Origin: Pristionchus mayeri
Lineage: Eukaryota; Nematoda; Chromadorea; Rhabditida; Neodiplogasteridae
Assembly: GCA_036245805.1 (NCBI GenBank)
Contig: BTRK01000004.1
Span: forward strand, 23,698,619-23,762,618
DNA length: 64,000 nt
Reading direction: 5' to 3'
A model generated the notes under the pieces. That model saw nothing but the letters and a program-made list of their open reading frames with translations, had not been told where the DNA came from and searched no databases. This document shows, piece after piece, positions 32,183 to 43,756 of this stretch. How positions within the stretch are numbered: position 1 is the stretch's first letter; each line of letters opens with the position of its first letter. A program made the position numbers and the translations under genes.

Positions 32183-33420
32183 CTGAAAATGCAACAAAAT
32201 CCGTCTCTAATAGTCTCCTAGACAGAAAATGTGTAGGTATGTTAGGAAATGATGAACACTGCGAGAACGGAATGCGTACCAACCTGCTGTGATGAAAAAA
32301 TTCTTTACATGCATTAATTCTCGCGGAACGACTAAAAAAATCTAGGGACCACCGAACCGGAAAATCAAAAATGAAAACCGGGGAAAATTCTCTGCAATTT
32401 CGATGTTTCCTAATAGCCCGCGAATTCAAATTTTCAACACAAATTTCGTTTGGAAGCAGATCATTCGAAAAGTCCAGGATGCGCCTCCTCGGTTTTCACT
32501 TATTATGGAGTCAGTCTAAAATATAATTTTATAAGAGAAAATGAAAAAAATCTATCGTCCCAAAAAATAATGAAAGAATAAACAAAATTTCTGATTTCTG
32601 GTGATTAGCTTATTAAACTCAATTATTCGAAAGAGCAAGGATGCGCCTCCACAATTTTTTATGTATGCCTTGCTCTTGTCAGGACGAATCGACTGAAAGA
32701 AAAAGAACAAATTCTATCGTCCCAGAAATCTTCACGGCCTCATTGATTATGCTGGTTACTGTAAGAGGATTGTATAAAATGATGATCAATCAGATACTGT
32801 AATCTGTGGGTATTGAACTTAATTTTCGTCATTCATTACAAGAGACTGTTTTTATTTTAATGTTTTAATTTTTTTCTCGGTGATAAGTAGTTAGCATACT
32901 ACTATAGTAGCATTGATTACATCAACTTAGGGACGTGCGCAGCCATATTTGTGCAATGTTCTTGAACATAATTAATCCATCGAAGCATTATGTGGGATAT
33001 CCTTCACATTAAACACTATGGAAGTTACTGGTAAGGTTCGATGATCAATGAGTGAGCGATCTAAGATAACTTATGTGATAAGTTTGTGAGCTAGAGGATG
33101 CGAACGGTATTTGACATACATATGACCTTGATTGCTTCTTCCACAAAGGAGGATTGGTTAGAGATCAAAAATCATCTAAGAAAAAGAAGAAAATACTTCA
33201 TGAAGATTCGAACGATGTCAATCCGGTAGTTCTAGAACAAGCATGGCTCTCTTTTTAAAAACATGGAGATGACCAAGGATCAAACATGTTTATAACAGAC
33301 TGATACTACTATTAGTGAACAGAGTGACTACCAGATGATGCCCATAGGACCTGCGCAGGCTGATGGCTCCATAGATTGCACGGTTAGCCAATTATCTGAC
33401 ACAAAAAAGAATTGCCACAG
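32183..33420. other. upstream of ankyrin exon; no further exon recognised
   Basis: AT-rich; ought to contain introns and 5' exons of the ankyrin gene, but none could be supported. Two similar words (aggatgcgcctcc) occur at about 32477 and 32640. Nothing else stands out. Confidence 0.4.
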
Positions 33421-35056
33421 ATCATAAGTAGGGTTCCCTTGATGGAATTATTTGACTATTGGAATTCCAAAACCCTCCACTCATTTCCAATTCCGCGCTC
33501 GCATACGAGCGGTTGGCAATTGGAATTCCACTCGAAATGGAATTCCATTGAGGAAAATATCAAAATTGATTGGCGAACATATGTGGAAAGTAATTAATTT
33601 ATTCAAATGGAATTCCAAAACTATTGGAATTCCATTCCGCCGCTCCGCGCGGGGGGATGGAAGGAATGGAATTGCGTCACTCCTTTGTCCTCACTATTGG
33701 AATTCCGGAATCAATTCCATCAAGGGAACTCTAATCATAAGTCAGCGTCCAAAACTTCCGAGCTCTGTAATTTTTGAACCAGATGTACACTCCGGCTGAA
33801 AATTTAATTTTAGTTATGAAATTCATCGGGGAATAAGGTGAGCTTATTGAGACCTCTTCAATATTTCTAGCTCTTGCATAGTGATGATGCAATCGCAATA
33901 CACTTTTTTGAAATGGATTATTTCCTCGGATAAATTGTTCGAGCTTCCCGAACTTTCTGAGGGTTGAGAGGTGTCATAGGACTACTCAGAAAGCAATTTT
34001 CAAGTTTCTGCGATTTCGCGCCTTGTTGCTGCAGACGCTGCAAGTTGGAGGCTGCAAATTTATAACTCTGCTTCTAAGCAAGCTAGAGACTCGTGCACAG
34101 CAGGAAAATGATCCTTACCATGACCCTAGAGGATCCTGAAAGTTTGGTATTGATCGCACATCATTTGCCTTCGTTGCATGAAAAAGTCACTTTTTGGATG
34201 GCCCAACTTTTGCCACTTACCGTCTCAACGACGAATGTGCATAAAATGTGGTTCCTGCACAGTAAAGCTCAAAAACCATCAAAGAAACTATTCCCAACTT
34301 TTGGTGCTGTTAGTTTCACTTTCCGGATCGTGGCGTTCGCTAAAAGAGCGCGCGGTGCTCAATGAACGCGTGCATCTCTCTTCACACCGCTCCCTCTCCT
34401 CTCTCTCGTCGTGTAGGGAAATGATGTGCGCGCTCGAGGAGCGCGCGTCCGTAAATCGATCGCAACGGTCCGGAAAGTGAAACTAACAGCATAAAAAGTT
34501 GGGAATAGTTTCTTTGATGGATTTTGAGCCTTACTAGCATGAACCACATTTTATGTAAAATTGTCCTTGAGACGGTAAGTGGCCAAAGTTGGACCATAAA
34601 AAAAAGTGACTTTTTCGTGCCATGAATGATGTGCGATCAATACCAAATTTTTAGGATCATCTACGATCATGGTAAGGATCATTTTCCTGCTTTGCACGAA
34701 TCTCTAGCTTGTCTAGAAGCTGAGTTATAAATTTGCAGCCTCCAACTTGCAGCGTCTGCAGCAAAAAGGCGCGAAGTCGCAGAAACTTGAAAATTGCTTT
34801 CTGAGTAGTCCTATGACACCTCTCAACCCTCAGAAAGTTCGGGAAGCTCGAAAAATTTATCCGAGGAAATATTGCATTTCCAAAAAGTGTATTGCGATTG
34901 CATCATCACTATGCAAGAGCTAGAAATATTGAAGAGGTCTCAATAAGCTCACCTTATTCCCCGATGAAGTTCATATCTAAATTTAAAATTTCAGCCGGGG
35001 TGTACATCTGGTTCAAAAATTACAGAGCTCGGAAGTTTTGGACGCTGACTTATGAT
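33421..35056. mobile_element. 1.3-kb foldback with a MITE in its left edge
   Basis: The arms run from atcataagtcagcgtcc (33734) to its inverse ending at 35056, with the axis near 34395. The copy of atcataag at 33421-33428 is the target duplication of the nested MITE 33429-33733. The arms contain ctagctcttgcatagtgat and tgcagcgtctgcag-type words in both senses. No coding capacity. Confidence 0.8.
33429..33733. mobile_element. 305-bp MITE with 8-bp target duplication
   Basis: The ends TAGGGTTCCCTTGATGG and the inverse of TAGAGTTCCCTTGATGG are flanked by the exact 8-bp duplication atcataag (33421-33428, 33734-33741). The interior is full of ggaattcca words. The TAGRG end plus 8-bp duplication suggests a hAT-type element (inferred). 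Confidence 0.8.
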
Positions 35057-35122
35057 CGATACTGTATCTTTCCCAAATAGGGTAGCCCGGTGAACAACTT
35101 CCTCTCTCCAGCGTTAGGAATA

Positions 35123-36355
35123 TTGGGGTGTCCGGAAAGTTCGTATAATTTTTTGTTTTTATTTTTTATTCAATGCTTTACAATTCTCAGTGACCAATGT
35201 ATGCCCCCTTCTTTCTCACTACCTCCCTCCAGCGATTGGGCAGGGTCTCGATTCCTCTCTTCCAGAATGCGGGTTTCTTCGAGACCGCCCAGTTCACGAA
35301 AGCCCTCACAACTTCATCTCGATTCTTGAACTTCTTTCCTTTGCAGAAGTCAGAGAGAGAGCGGAAGCAGTGGTAGTCGCATGGGGAGAGATCCGGTGAA
35401 TGGGGAATCCTCTCGATCTTCAGCTCGTCCATTTTCTTCTGGGTGATCTTCGCTCGATGTGGGCGAGCATTGTCCATCAGAAGAAGAATTTTGCCCTGGT
35501 TCAGGAGTCTGGGAGGGACTCTGATCGCGACATCTTCCAGTTGTTCAGAGAAGAGGTCGGCATTGATGCTGGTGCCAGGGGCGAGGAACTCCCAGTAGTT
35601 GTGACCGAGCACTGAGAAGAAGAAGCAGAGGAGTTCCTTCTTTCCGTGCTCTTCCTTCTTCGGGACGGGCGTGGGCTTCTCATCTGCATCCACCCATTGC
35701 AGTCTCCTCACAGGGTTATCGTACGTGATCCACTTTTCATCTGTAGCGATGATGGAATTGACCCATCGAAGATTGGATCTACGATGGAGTAATTCCCGAC
35801 AGACTTGAACACGATTTTTCAGCTGTTCGGGGGAGAGGTCATGGGGAATCACTTGTGGGAGTTTCGGCTTCTTCCCAGATCGATGGAGGATATCGGACAC
35901 CGTTGATCTGGGAGTACCAGTATCCTTCTTCAACTCACGCACACTGGCCATGGGCTTGCGCTTCAGTGTGCGGAGAACGAGAGGCTGATCGAGGGAGGGA
36001 GGGCGTCCAGAGCGGGGTTGATCATCGAGACCAAACTCCCCTTTCTTGAAGCGGGAGAACGACTTATAGCAGAAGGGTATGGAGGGGGCGTCAGCTCCTT
36101 CCGACTGTGCCAGGGCAGAGTGGGCCTCCTTCACGGATCGGCCAAGACGGTAGTAATGAAGTAAAACTGCTCGGAGGTAGAGATGGGAGTCCATCACAAG
36201 AATCAATGTAGCAACTAGGAGACTGATTAAATCCTCTCACTACTCAATGTCAGAATGATGCAATACATTGTTGACAAACAGATTGCGCAATCATTGCATT
36301 TGATCGCGAACTAACTTTTTTCCGAAGCATTATACGAACTTTCCGGACACCCCAA
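35123..36355 (-). mobile_element. complete mariner transposon
   Basis: 1233 bp, beginning TTGGGGTGTCCGGAAAGTTC and ending with its inverse, flanked by TA at 35121-35122 and 36356-36357. Contains one uninterrupted transposase frame on the minus strand. Length, TIRs, TA target and ORF are all as in autonomous mariner elements. Confidence 0.93.
35187..36206 (-). CDS. mariner transposase, full length, 339 aa
   Basis: It has an N-terminal helix-turn-helix region with the paired-type SGRPPSL linker, then the D,D34D catalytic triad: ATDEKW (first Asp), LLMDNARPH (second) and HSPDLSPCDYH (third, in the YSPDLAPSDYH signature block). C-terminal motifs follow (FKNRDEV, FWKRGIETLPNRW). 339 residues is about the usual size for mariner (roughly 340-350), with no stop or frameshift. 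An alternative in-frame start (MDSHLYL) lies four codons in. Cut-and-paste transposition in the nucleus is the expected activity. Confidence 0.95.
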   Translation of the reverse strand: MILVMDSHLYLRAVLLHYYRLGRSVKEAHSALAQSEGADAPSIPFCYKSFSRFKKGEFGLDDQPRSGRPPSLDQPLVLRTLKRKPMASVRELKKDTGTPRSTVSDILHRSGKKPKLPQVIPHDLSPEQLKNRVQVCRELLHRRSNLRWVNSIIATDEKWITYDNPVRRLQWVDADEKPTPVPKKEEHGKKELLCFFFSVLGHNYWEFLAPGTSINADLFSEQLEDVAIRVPPRLLNQGKILLLMDNARPHRAKITQKKMDELKIERIPHSPDLSPCDYHCFRSLSDFCKGKKFKNRDEVVRAFVNWAVSKKPAFWKRGIETLPNRWREVVRKKGAYIGH

Positions 36356-36442
36356 TACTAAACGATGGATTGTATTTGACAAGATCTGGCATGTCTAGAT
36401 AGGCTAAATCAATGATAATATAGGTACAGTACAACCTATTAA

Positions 36443-36629
36443 AGTTACCGGACGAGGACGAAATTGACCCCCTATTTTTTGTCCTCCATCGAATAGCCGA
36501 TGGCTGAATTAGTTGAGAATGAATGCCGGAAATGATCAGCGTAATCCCGCGCTCTCTCACTTTTGCATACTCTCTCGTACACGCGACGAGATCAGGGTCA
36601 GATCAGGGTTTCGTCCTCGTCCGGTAACT
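36443..36629. mobile_element. TTAA-flanked MITE, copy 4 (internally deleted)
   Basis: Same ends as copies 2 and 3, with TTAA at 36439-36442 and 36630-36633. 187 bp: it lacks the cctcaagggaaag / ttgatttttagca part of the interior. Confidence 0.87.
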
Positions 36630-36633
36630 TTAA

Positions 36634-37337
36634 AGTAAGACGTGAATACTACTTATTCATTCCTTCAATAGTCGCCAAATCGGTCAACTATTGTTCACGC
36701 TACATAGTTACGAAAATTGCCAATCCAGTAAATTTATTTATTTAATATTGATTTTAAAAATATTGACTCAAAGAAAAGGATGTGACACATCGCACGGAAT
36801 CCGCGACGCATGAAGAAGCGCGTGCGGGCGAGAGCACACCATAATTGACGGCGTTCTCTATGCTGGATGAAATTGAAATCTTATTAAATTCTGCCAACGG
36901 CATTTTGATTCTGTATCGCCAATAACCTATTCCTATCAAAATGGTGAATTTAGGAAGAGTTTGAAATTTTGCGTGGTTGACCCTAAAAAAATCGCTCACA
37001 GCAGAATCGCTGCACTGTTCGTTCTCTTCATTTTTATGCGTTGCGCTACAGTATCTCATGCGTCGCGGCAGCCGGTGTTTTTGCATCAAAATCCCAAACT
37101 ATATTTTAAAATATTTTCTGAGTGTTTTCAGATTCTTAGGCATGCCCAGTTCACTGAAATCAATATAAAATTTACCAAACAATGCTCAATTTATCAATAA
37201 AAATGTGGTGTGTAAAAATTAAGGGGGTCGATCTTCCCAAAGAATGGCAGTGTTTTGACACTATTTATTTATTGCATAAAATTAGTTACGGTCTAAATCG
37301 CAAGAATGATCATTGTTCCTAATGAAAACGCCACAAA
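36634..37337. other. no recognised gene
   Basis: AT-rich sequence with no splice-consistent exon. A frame at 36961-37200 has no recognised motif and no support. Confidence 0.4.
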
Positions 37338-37552
37338 TATTAGGTTGGCGGGAAAGTCTTTGTCCATTTTCCAAAACTTTATTTCTTGGGGAAAGGTAAA
37401 GTATGAATTCAAATACACTTGTCCTCATTAATGGCAACATGTGCCCAACGTACCTGCACTGTATGGATCCCCTCCCTTTAGAGCCCGCCTGGGCGCGAAC
37501 CAAAGAATTGCTTGTAAGCAGACTCGAGAATTCCACGGGAATTGAATTGCCT

Positions 37553-38077
37553 ATCAGGAAATGGGACAGACCTGCGAAAAGCTAGTAATCCGACGTAGCC
37601 AAGTCAGGAGAATTCGGTGGGTGCGGGAGAACCGTCCACCCGTATCCAGCCAGTTCTTGCTTGACTTGTTCGGAGACATGGGGACGGGGTAATTTTGCTG
37701 ATTATACATTTTCTTGCCCTTTAGCTTTGAACTATCGACTTCCAAATTCAGATTCAGTAGTTGTTTGACGTAGTTGGCCCCGGTGATTGTCATGCCCTCA
37801 GGGAGTAGCTCCGAATGGATCACGCCATTTCCTCATTCCAAGAGATTTCAAGCCTTCTTTGACAGTGCTATGGTAGACCCTAAGTGTACTAGTCATTTCA
37901 CGGGCACTTTGAAACTGGTCCGTTTCAACAGCTTTCTTAAAAGTCTCAAAATGCAACTAACGCGGTCTCCCAGATCGATCAGAGTCATTGAGGGAAAAGT
38001 CGTCTTCTTCGAAGCGATGGATCCAATTCCTGATGATGTTGTTGAGGGGGCATGTGTGTGATAAACATTCTTGAGTA
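37553..38077 (-). pseudogene. mariner transposase fragment
   Basis: Frames such as MIHSELLPEGMTITGANYVK, then QLLNLNLEVDS and KKMYNQQN, correspond to the middle of a mariner transposase. The QHDNARPH block is replaced by frameshifted sequence, and the DLAPSDYH-type block is broken. Upstream, MSIRETLLKNVYH continues in another frame and is cut by the inserted element. Not functional. Confidence 0.75.
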
Positions 38078-38333
38078 GGGTCTCACGGATGCTCATGACC
38101 AGTAACTAAAAGCGACGGCCAAATAAAATAATTTTAAAACTCCCACATTGTCCATTCCGATGGAATTATGATGAAAAAACCGTAGCTAATTTTATAATTC
38201 AAAGCGAAGAGCTATCGAGAACTGAGCGTCAGCTGAATTTCGAAATTCCTGCTTTTTTTCGTCGATTTCTTATCATTGTTTTGACATTTTTGCTTATTTA
38301 TTGTTGTAAAAACTGCTTATATTGCAGGGTATA

Positions 38334-38968
38334 ATGAAGCACAACTCCGTCGTGTCCTCCGACGGGAGAATACGCGCAAGCGTCACTTCACCGCTCCTTC
38401 CCACATCAAGAGGAAGATGATGTCCGCTCACCAAGGAGTCCCGCGGAAAGCACGGGATCCGCGCCATTCCCATGTGGAACCGCACGCGTCCTCCATTTCG
38501 AAATGTTAGCAGTTCTCGTTTTCCAATTGCCGTTATCTTATGCAATTTGCTGTTTAGAATGGACAACGAGGTTACTGTCGCCCGCGGACACAACAAGGGC
38601 AACTCCGGCCGCGCCATGCGCGTCTATCGCAAGAAGTTCGTCGTTCACATCGACAAGACCATCCGCGAGAAGCCCAACGGATCGGCCCCTCCGGCGTGAG
38701 TCCACTCCTCCAACTTTCTTATAAAATGGAGCGTTCTGATGCGATTTTAAAATCGCTGCAAAGATCGGATCTTTGCATGTTTCCCAGCAGAAATTTGACA
38801 AAGATCTGATCTTTGCAGCGATTTTTAACACCACATGAAAGATCTTTAGTCTAAATCAGCTTCACTTGTTCGTCTTTATCATATCCACTTATTCAGGTCG
38901 CCATAACCAAGCTAAGGCTCGACAACGGAAGCAAGAAGATCATCGAGCGCAAGGCCGCCGGAAGAGCA
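38334..38968 (+). pseudogene. RPL26 (large-subunit ribosomal protein uL24) pseudogene, copy 1
   Basis: Exon 1 begins at ATG 38334 (MKHNSVVSSDG) and breaks frame at about 38360. It has a five-base deletion in the codons for the ..SA-PLTKES region (about 38425) and runs to ..HGIRAIPM. Exon 2 (after tttag, about 38559) reads DNEVTVARGHNKGNSGRAM, then RVYRKKFVVHIDK and TIREKPNGSAPP, and is open. Exon 3 (after tattcag, about 38898) reads VAITKLRLDNGSKKIIERKA. Intron sequence remains between the exons, but the first donor region is lost. RPL26 is a ribosomal protein near the exit tunnel; this copy cannot encode it. Confidence 0.85.
38742..38832. repeat. hairpin in RPL26 pseudogene intron
   Basis: The words aaatcgctgcaaagatc and gatctttgcagcgattttt are inverted around a short spacer. 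The same structure is in copy 2 (about 46917-47003), so it predates duplication of the cassette. Confidence 0.7.
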
Positions 38969-39544
38969 ACAATTTTGTCTTTTTAACGATCGAATCGATA
39001 CCTTGCGATAAAGTCTTATTCTGCATTGTCTCTCGTTTCAATATCATGCTCGATAGTGCACTTCTTTTGTGCGATAATGTAAAAACTATGAGCAACGTTT
39101 TTGAACTTGTGAAATCCCTGGCAAAGCCCCGCACGACGATTGGGAGGGAGTGACGCGCGCCAAGCTCTGACTCCGCCCACAAAGCAAGAGGCGCACGCTT
39201 GTGGGCAGAGGCCGCGCACCAAAGTGCAGGGAGGCGGGGCCGTCGCTTCCTGAACAAATTGGTTGTTGGTAAACTGTCATTTTGAGCACCCGTGGGTCTC
39301 CGAATCCTTCATTGTGGTGTAGGATAGAGAGAGGTAAGGCAGAACATGTCGGAAGTGGGTGTCACCAGGAACATACCTCGTTGCTCTTCTAGATCTTGAC
39401 TGAAGGAAAGGGAATGGAGAGTTGTTTACTATAAAGGCCCATCACTGACTGTTACTCACTAGGAACGAGGGAACGCCAAAGCGCACTTGCGACGAGCAGT
39501 GTTAAAACAAAACCATGGACAAAGACTTTCCCGCCAACCTGATA

Positions 39545-40370
39545 AAAATACAGCATCTCATTTAACAAAACAACGCGTTGAAAAAGTACGGTAGTTCAAA
39601 AATAAAGTCAGTTCCTATTTTTTTAATTTACTAGGCTCCTGGCACGGCATGCCTTAGGCTTTTTTACGGAAGTTAACTCGTGATAGCATTTTACGGAAGT
39701 GCGTTATTACGGTCTTGATGTTGCTGTGTCGCTGTGAATATTTTCCCGTTCCGCGAGTATGCTGCACGTTAAAAAGTATATCACTACACCACGTTGCTAC
39801 GAATTCACGGCCCCCGGAGAAAATACATAAGGAAAATGAAAACGTCCGCAGGCATCAAGGAAATGGCGCGCGCATTCAAAAAAAGTACAGTCAGATTACC
39901 TGATTATCACTTCGAATTGCCTGATTATCACTTTACACGCGGTGCAAAATTTTGTTTTTTTTCATTGAATTTTTTAAAGCTTGTCATTGTGAATTTCGAT
40001 GCCTTTAGTTGTATTTTTATTGTTCTAAATGATTTAAATTGGTTAGTTTAGTTTATCTCTACCAATTATCAATATTTATGTGACGGCATGAGTTCAGAAT
40101 AGGATTTGATAGCTGATATGAAGTTACATGTGCGCGGATGTGATTTGTTGGCGATTCTACTCTCCATTGATACTTTTTCCGGAGAGTCGACATACGCGAA
40201 AACCCGTTGTCGACGTGACGCCGTCTGGAGCCAACGACGACTCTGGATGCAAAATGAATGTGTGCCCACCGTTTTCAGCACCTTCAATTACCCCAAACCA
40301 CATTGTTACAGGAAATCGAGGTTTTGTTGCTGTCCCGTTCCTTGCTCGATTCTTAGGCAAACGGCCTCAT
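39545..40370. other. no recognised gene
   Basis: Mixed AT-rich sequence. Several short frames (39715-40543) show no family resemblance and were not supported by splice logic. Confidence 0.35.
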
Positions 40371-42246
40371 ATGTATCACGTGTATCACGAGTCAGTGGAG
40401 GAAAAACTGACCCCTCGGGAACAAATTCAAAAAGTTTTCCCTATATACTCCATATAATTATGGGAGAACATCATTGGCACGATAAACTGAAATTTCATGA
40501 CCACTGGTCTCAGAGCCGTCATTTAGGAATATTCCGGTTTTGAATCCGGCTATTATGTATATCTGCTCTAAGATGAGCTACAGAGGCGGCATTGGTCTCA
40601 AGTTGTGCGGAAAAATATTTCCAGAAACTTTTCTGTTTTGTGCTAAGCAATTGGACTACGTTTTGAAAAGTAGTGATCGAAAAACCAACTTTTAGACTAA
40701 GATAAAATCTATAAATATTTTCGGAGATACCGTTTCCCGGAATTTTATTGCAGAATATGAAAGTTAGAGTCCATATCTATAAAATAAAAATATAAATTGA
40801 GAAATTTGAGGATGTTTATTTTTGAAATATTGGCCCAAATGTCGGAAGCTGTGATCACGTCAATATAAATTGGACAAGTACTGAACAACAAAAGATGAAA
40901 TCGGAATGTCTAATGCATAATATGTTCTATCAAGGATAAATACACAATATGACGATGAGAATCTGAAAGTTTCACTGATTCTGAAAAATCGATTTTTTCC
41001 AACTCGATTTATGTCAAGTTTCGATGAGATTAACTAAACACATTTGCTTCTACGCCAGCAATTTCGAAGAAAAAGTTAAAGTAGTCATCCGTATCTGTGA
41101 GAAATTTCAAAGTGAAGGTTCTCAGGTTACGAAAGCTCAAATTATATTCACTCGAAAACGCGTGATCGATGGTGCCAAAGTCGCTTTAAATTCAATTTTA
41201 ACGAAACTATTGTGAATATTGGATACTTTTGAGTGCCAAAAATCTTTATTTGAGTATTGCCGCCGAAATCCGTCGAAATTTTTGCAATTATAATAGTTAC
41301 TGAAAATATTCAAAATTTCAAATTTCATTTTTTTAGATTGTTAAATGAATGAGCTATTTGTTGTTCTAACAATAGTTTCTGATAATTCTAAGAAAATCAA
41401 GATTTTTGGCACTCAAAAGTAACCAATATTCACAATAGTTTCGTTAAAATTGAATTTAAAGCGATTTTGGCACCATCGATCACGCGTTTTCTAGTGAATA
41501 TAACTTGAGCTTTCGTAACCTGAGAACCTTCACTTTGAAATTTCTCACAGATACGGATGACTACTTTAACTTTTTCTTCGAATTAGCTGGAGTAGAAGCA
41601 AATCTGTTTAGTTAATCTCATCGAAACAAAATCGATTTTTCAGAATCAGTGAAACTTTGAGATTATCATCGTCATATTGCGTATCTATCCTTGATAGAAC
41701 ATATTATGCATTAGACATTCCGATTTCATCTTTTGTTGATCAGTACTTGTCCAATTTATATTGACGTGATCACAGCTTCCGGCATTTGGGCCAATATTTC
41801 AAAAATACACATCCTCAAATTTCTCAATTTATATTTTTATTTTATAGATATGGACTCTAACTTTCATATTCTGCAATAAAATTCCGGGAAACGGTATCTC
41901 CGAAAATAATTATAGATTTTATTTTAGTCTAAACATTGGTTTTTCGAACACAACTTTCCAAACAGTTATCCAATCGCTTAGCACAAAACAGAAAAGTTTC
42001 TGGAAATATTTTTCCACACAAAGTGAGACCGATGCCGCCTCTGAAGCTCATCTAAGAGCTGAGATACATAATAGCCGGATTCAAAACCGGAATATTCCTT
42101 AATGACGGCTCTGAGACCAGTGGTCATGAAATTTCAGTTTATCGAGCCAATGATGTTCTCCCATAATTATATGGAGTATATAGGGAAAACTTTTTTGAAA
42201 TTGTTCCCGTATACCTCCACTGACTCGTGATACGCGTGGTATATCA
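40371..42246. mobile_element. 1.9-kb foldback (TATCACGAGTCAG ends), copy 1
   Basis: The left end atcacgtgtatcacgagtcag and the right end ctgactcgtgatacgcgtgg are inverted; the arms continue (ctcccataattatatggagt) across the whole element, with the axis near 41305. A second member lies at 60917-62800. No transposase. Confidence 0.82.
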
Positions 42247-43756
42247 TGGATCTCCTGTAAAAATGTAGGAAAATGAGACCTTCTTGCAACAGAAAAAATT
42301 TTGAGCACAGTTTTTGCATAACCGTGTAGGACTGGCCGAAGTGAGGGCGGGGAGAACAGTTAGCCACTTCGTTTAACGAAATTTGCATTTTTACGGGTAG
42401 TATTGACACGAGTGCCACGCCGCAGTGTGAGGCTCATGCGTCGCGTGACGCGTCGCGGTCATTGCCTATGTTTCTCAAACTCGTCTAAATTGAAGTTCCT
42501 TTTGGCTTAGGGTAGTTCAGCATGCCCGATTTCATGAAAGCAAATTAGAATTATTTAAAAAAAATATATAATAGAAATTTCCGCAGGTCAGATTTATAAA
42601 AATAAAATTTCAACGTGTTTAGAAAAGGCCTATCTTGCACAAGGTTGCCGACCATTTTTGACCTTTGTTTATACATGATAAAATTGTTCGATGCGTGTAA
42701 TTTGTGCAAGATCGCAAAAAACATGTAAATATTCACAAATATTAGCGTAAGGGCGGTTTGAAATTTGAATTCAACGGTGAAAATGTATTGGCGGGAACAA
42801 GTAGGTTTCGGTCGCTTGGGACTCCTACCGCGAATATCCTTACTGATAAGGTTCACTCTTACAAGTTCTTGAGTCTGCGTTTCCCACGAGTGCCACGCCG
42901 CAGTGTGAGGCTCATGCGTCGCGTGACGCGTCGCGGTCATTGCCTATGTTTCTCAAACTCGTCTAAATTGATGTTCCTTTTGGCTTAGGGTAGTTCAGCA
43001 TGCCCGATTTCATGAAAGCAAATTAGAATTATTTTAAAAAAATATATAATAGAAGTTTCGGTAGGTCAGATTTCTAAAAAATAAAAGTGAACGCGTTTAT
43101 AAAAGGGCGCATCCGCACAAGGTTCCTGGCCATTTTTGGGTTTATTTTTTAGATGATAAATAAGCTTATAGCATGCCATTTGTGCGAAAGGCTGCAGAAT
43201 GTAAAAATATTTAAAAATATGGATGCTAGGGTGGTTTGAAATTTGAATTCCACGTAAAAAATTTATTGGCGCGGGAACACGTAGGTTTCGGTCGCTTGGG
43301 ACTCCTACCGCGAATATCCTTACTGATAAGGTTCACTCTTACAAGTTCTTGAGTCTGCGTTTCCTTAAGGCTGTGATTGCCGTGATTAAACTACTGCTGG
43401 AAATGGCCGTATCTCAGTTAGTTTTTGACATACGATGAGCGGATTTTTTTCCAAAAGAGACGTATTGAACTCGTCGATAAGCAGGTTCGCTTACTATACG
43501 CGAAAAAGTGCCATCTTCCTATAGTTATCATGAAAAAAAAACTTTAAATTTTAATTTTCTCAAAATTTTTCTCTTAACTATACGAATTTTATTGCAGATT
43601 CGGATTCCGCATGGTCGATTTGAGGTAATCATGTTGTTCGTTTGTCATATCCCGGGCCTCTTTGGCATGTCCTACTAGGTTATGCAAAAACTGCCCAAAA
43701 TTTTTTCTGTCGCATGGGTTCCTGCATTCTTACATTCTTACAGGAGATCCGTGATA
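42241..43756. mobile_element. 1.5-kb element with CGGATCTCCTG ends and internal tandem duplication
   Basis: The left end atatcatggatctcctgtaa and the right end ttacaggagatccgtgatat are inverted, and similarity extends about 100 bp inward (ttgcataacc / ggttatgcaa). Its ends resemble 23284-24911. The interior holds two 480-bp tandem units. It abuts and slightly overlaps the preceding foldback. Confidence 0.72.
42407..43364. repeat. tandem duplication, two units of about 480 bp
   Basis: Unit 1 is 42407-42884 and unit 2 is 42885-43364. Both begin cacgagtgccacgccgcagt (exact in unit 2) or its equivalent and end gagtctgcgtttcc. The blocks at each unit's two ends are nearly identical, while the central 200 bp are diverged. 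Confidence 0.85.

Larger units (their letters stand above)
38085..39293. mobile_element. Pack-type element carrying RPL26 pseudogene, copy 1
   Basis: Inside the mariner relic, a 1209-bp segment starts ACGGATGCTCA and ends with the inverse of ACGGGTGCTCA. It is flanked by an exact 7-bp duplication gggtctc (38078-38084 and 39294-39300). The segment contains a three-exon RPL26 pseudogene with non-coding flanks on both sides. The same segment, with its own duplication, is at 46212-47466. No transposase was found within it, so it is non-autonomous; the superfamily is not determined. Confidence 0.82.
37340..39542 (-). mobile_element. mariner relic split by a Pack-type element
   Basis: The ends TTAGGTTGGCGGGAAAGTCT and the inverse of TCAGGTTGGCGGGAAAGTCT are flanked by TA (37338-37339, 39543-39544). 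The transposase remains lie at 37553-38077 on the minus strand. The 1.2-kb insertion at 38085-39293 interrupts it; without that insertion the element is about 1.0 kb, so it is also internally deleted. Confidence 0.85.

Noticed and set aside
38334..38968. Processed (retro) pseudogene of RPL26
   Set aside because: Intron sequence with acceptors is retained between exons and there is no poly(A) tail; the boundaries are TIRs with target duplications.
39016..39289. Minus-strand frames repeated at 39.0-39.3 and 47.1-47.5 kb
   Set aside because: The similarity exists only because both lie in the two copies of the RPL26-carrying element; no coding evidence.
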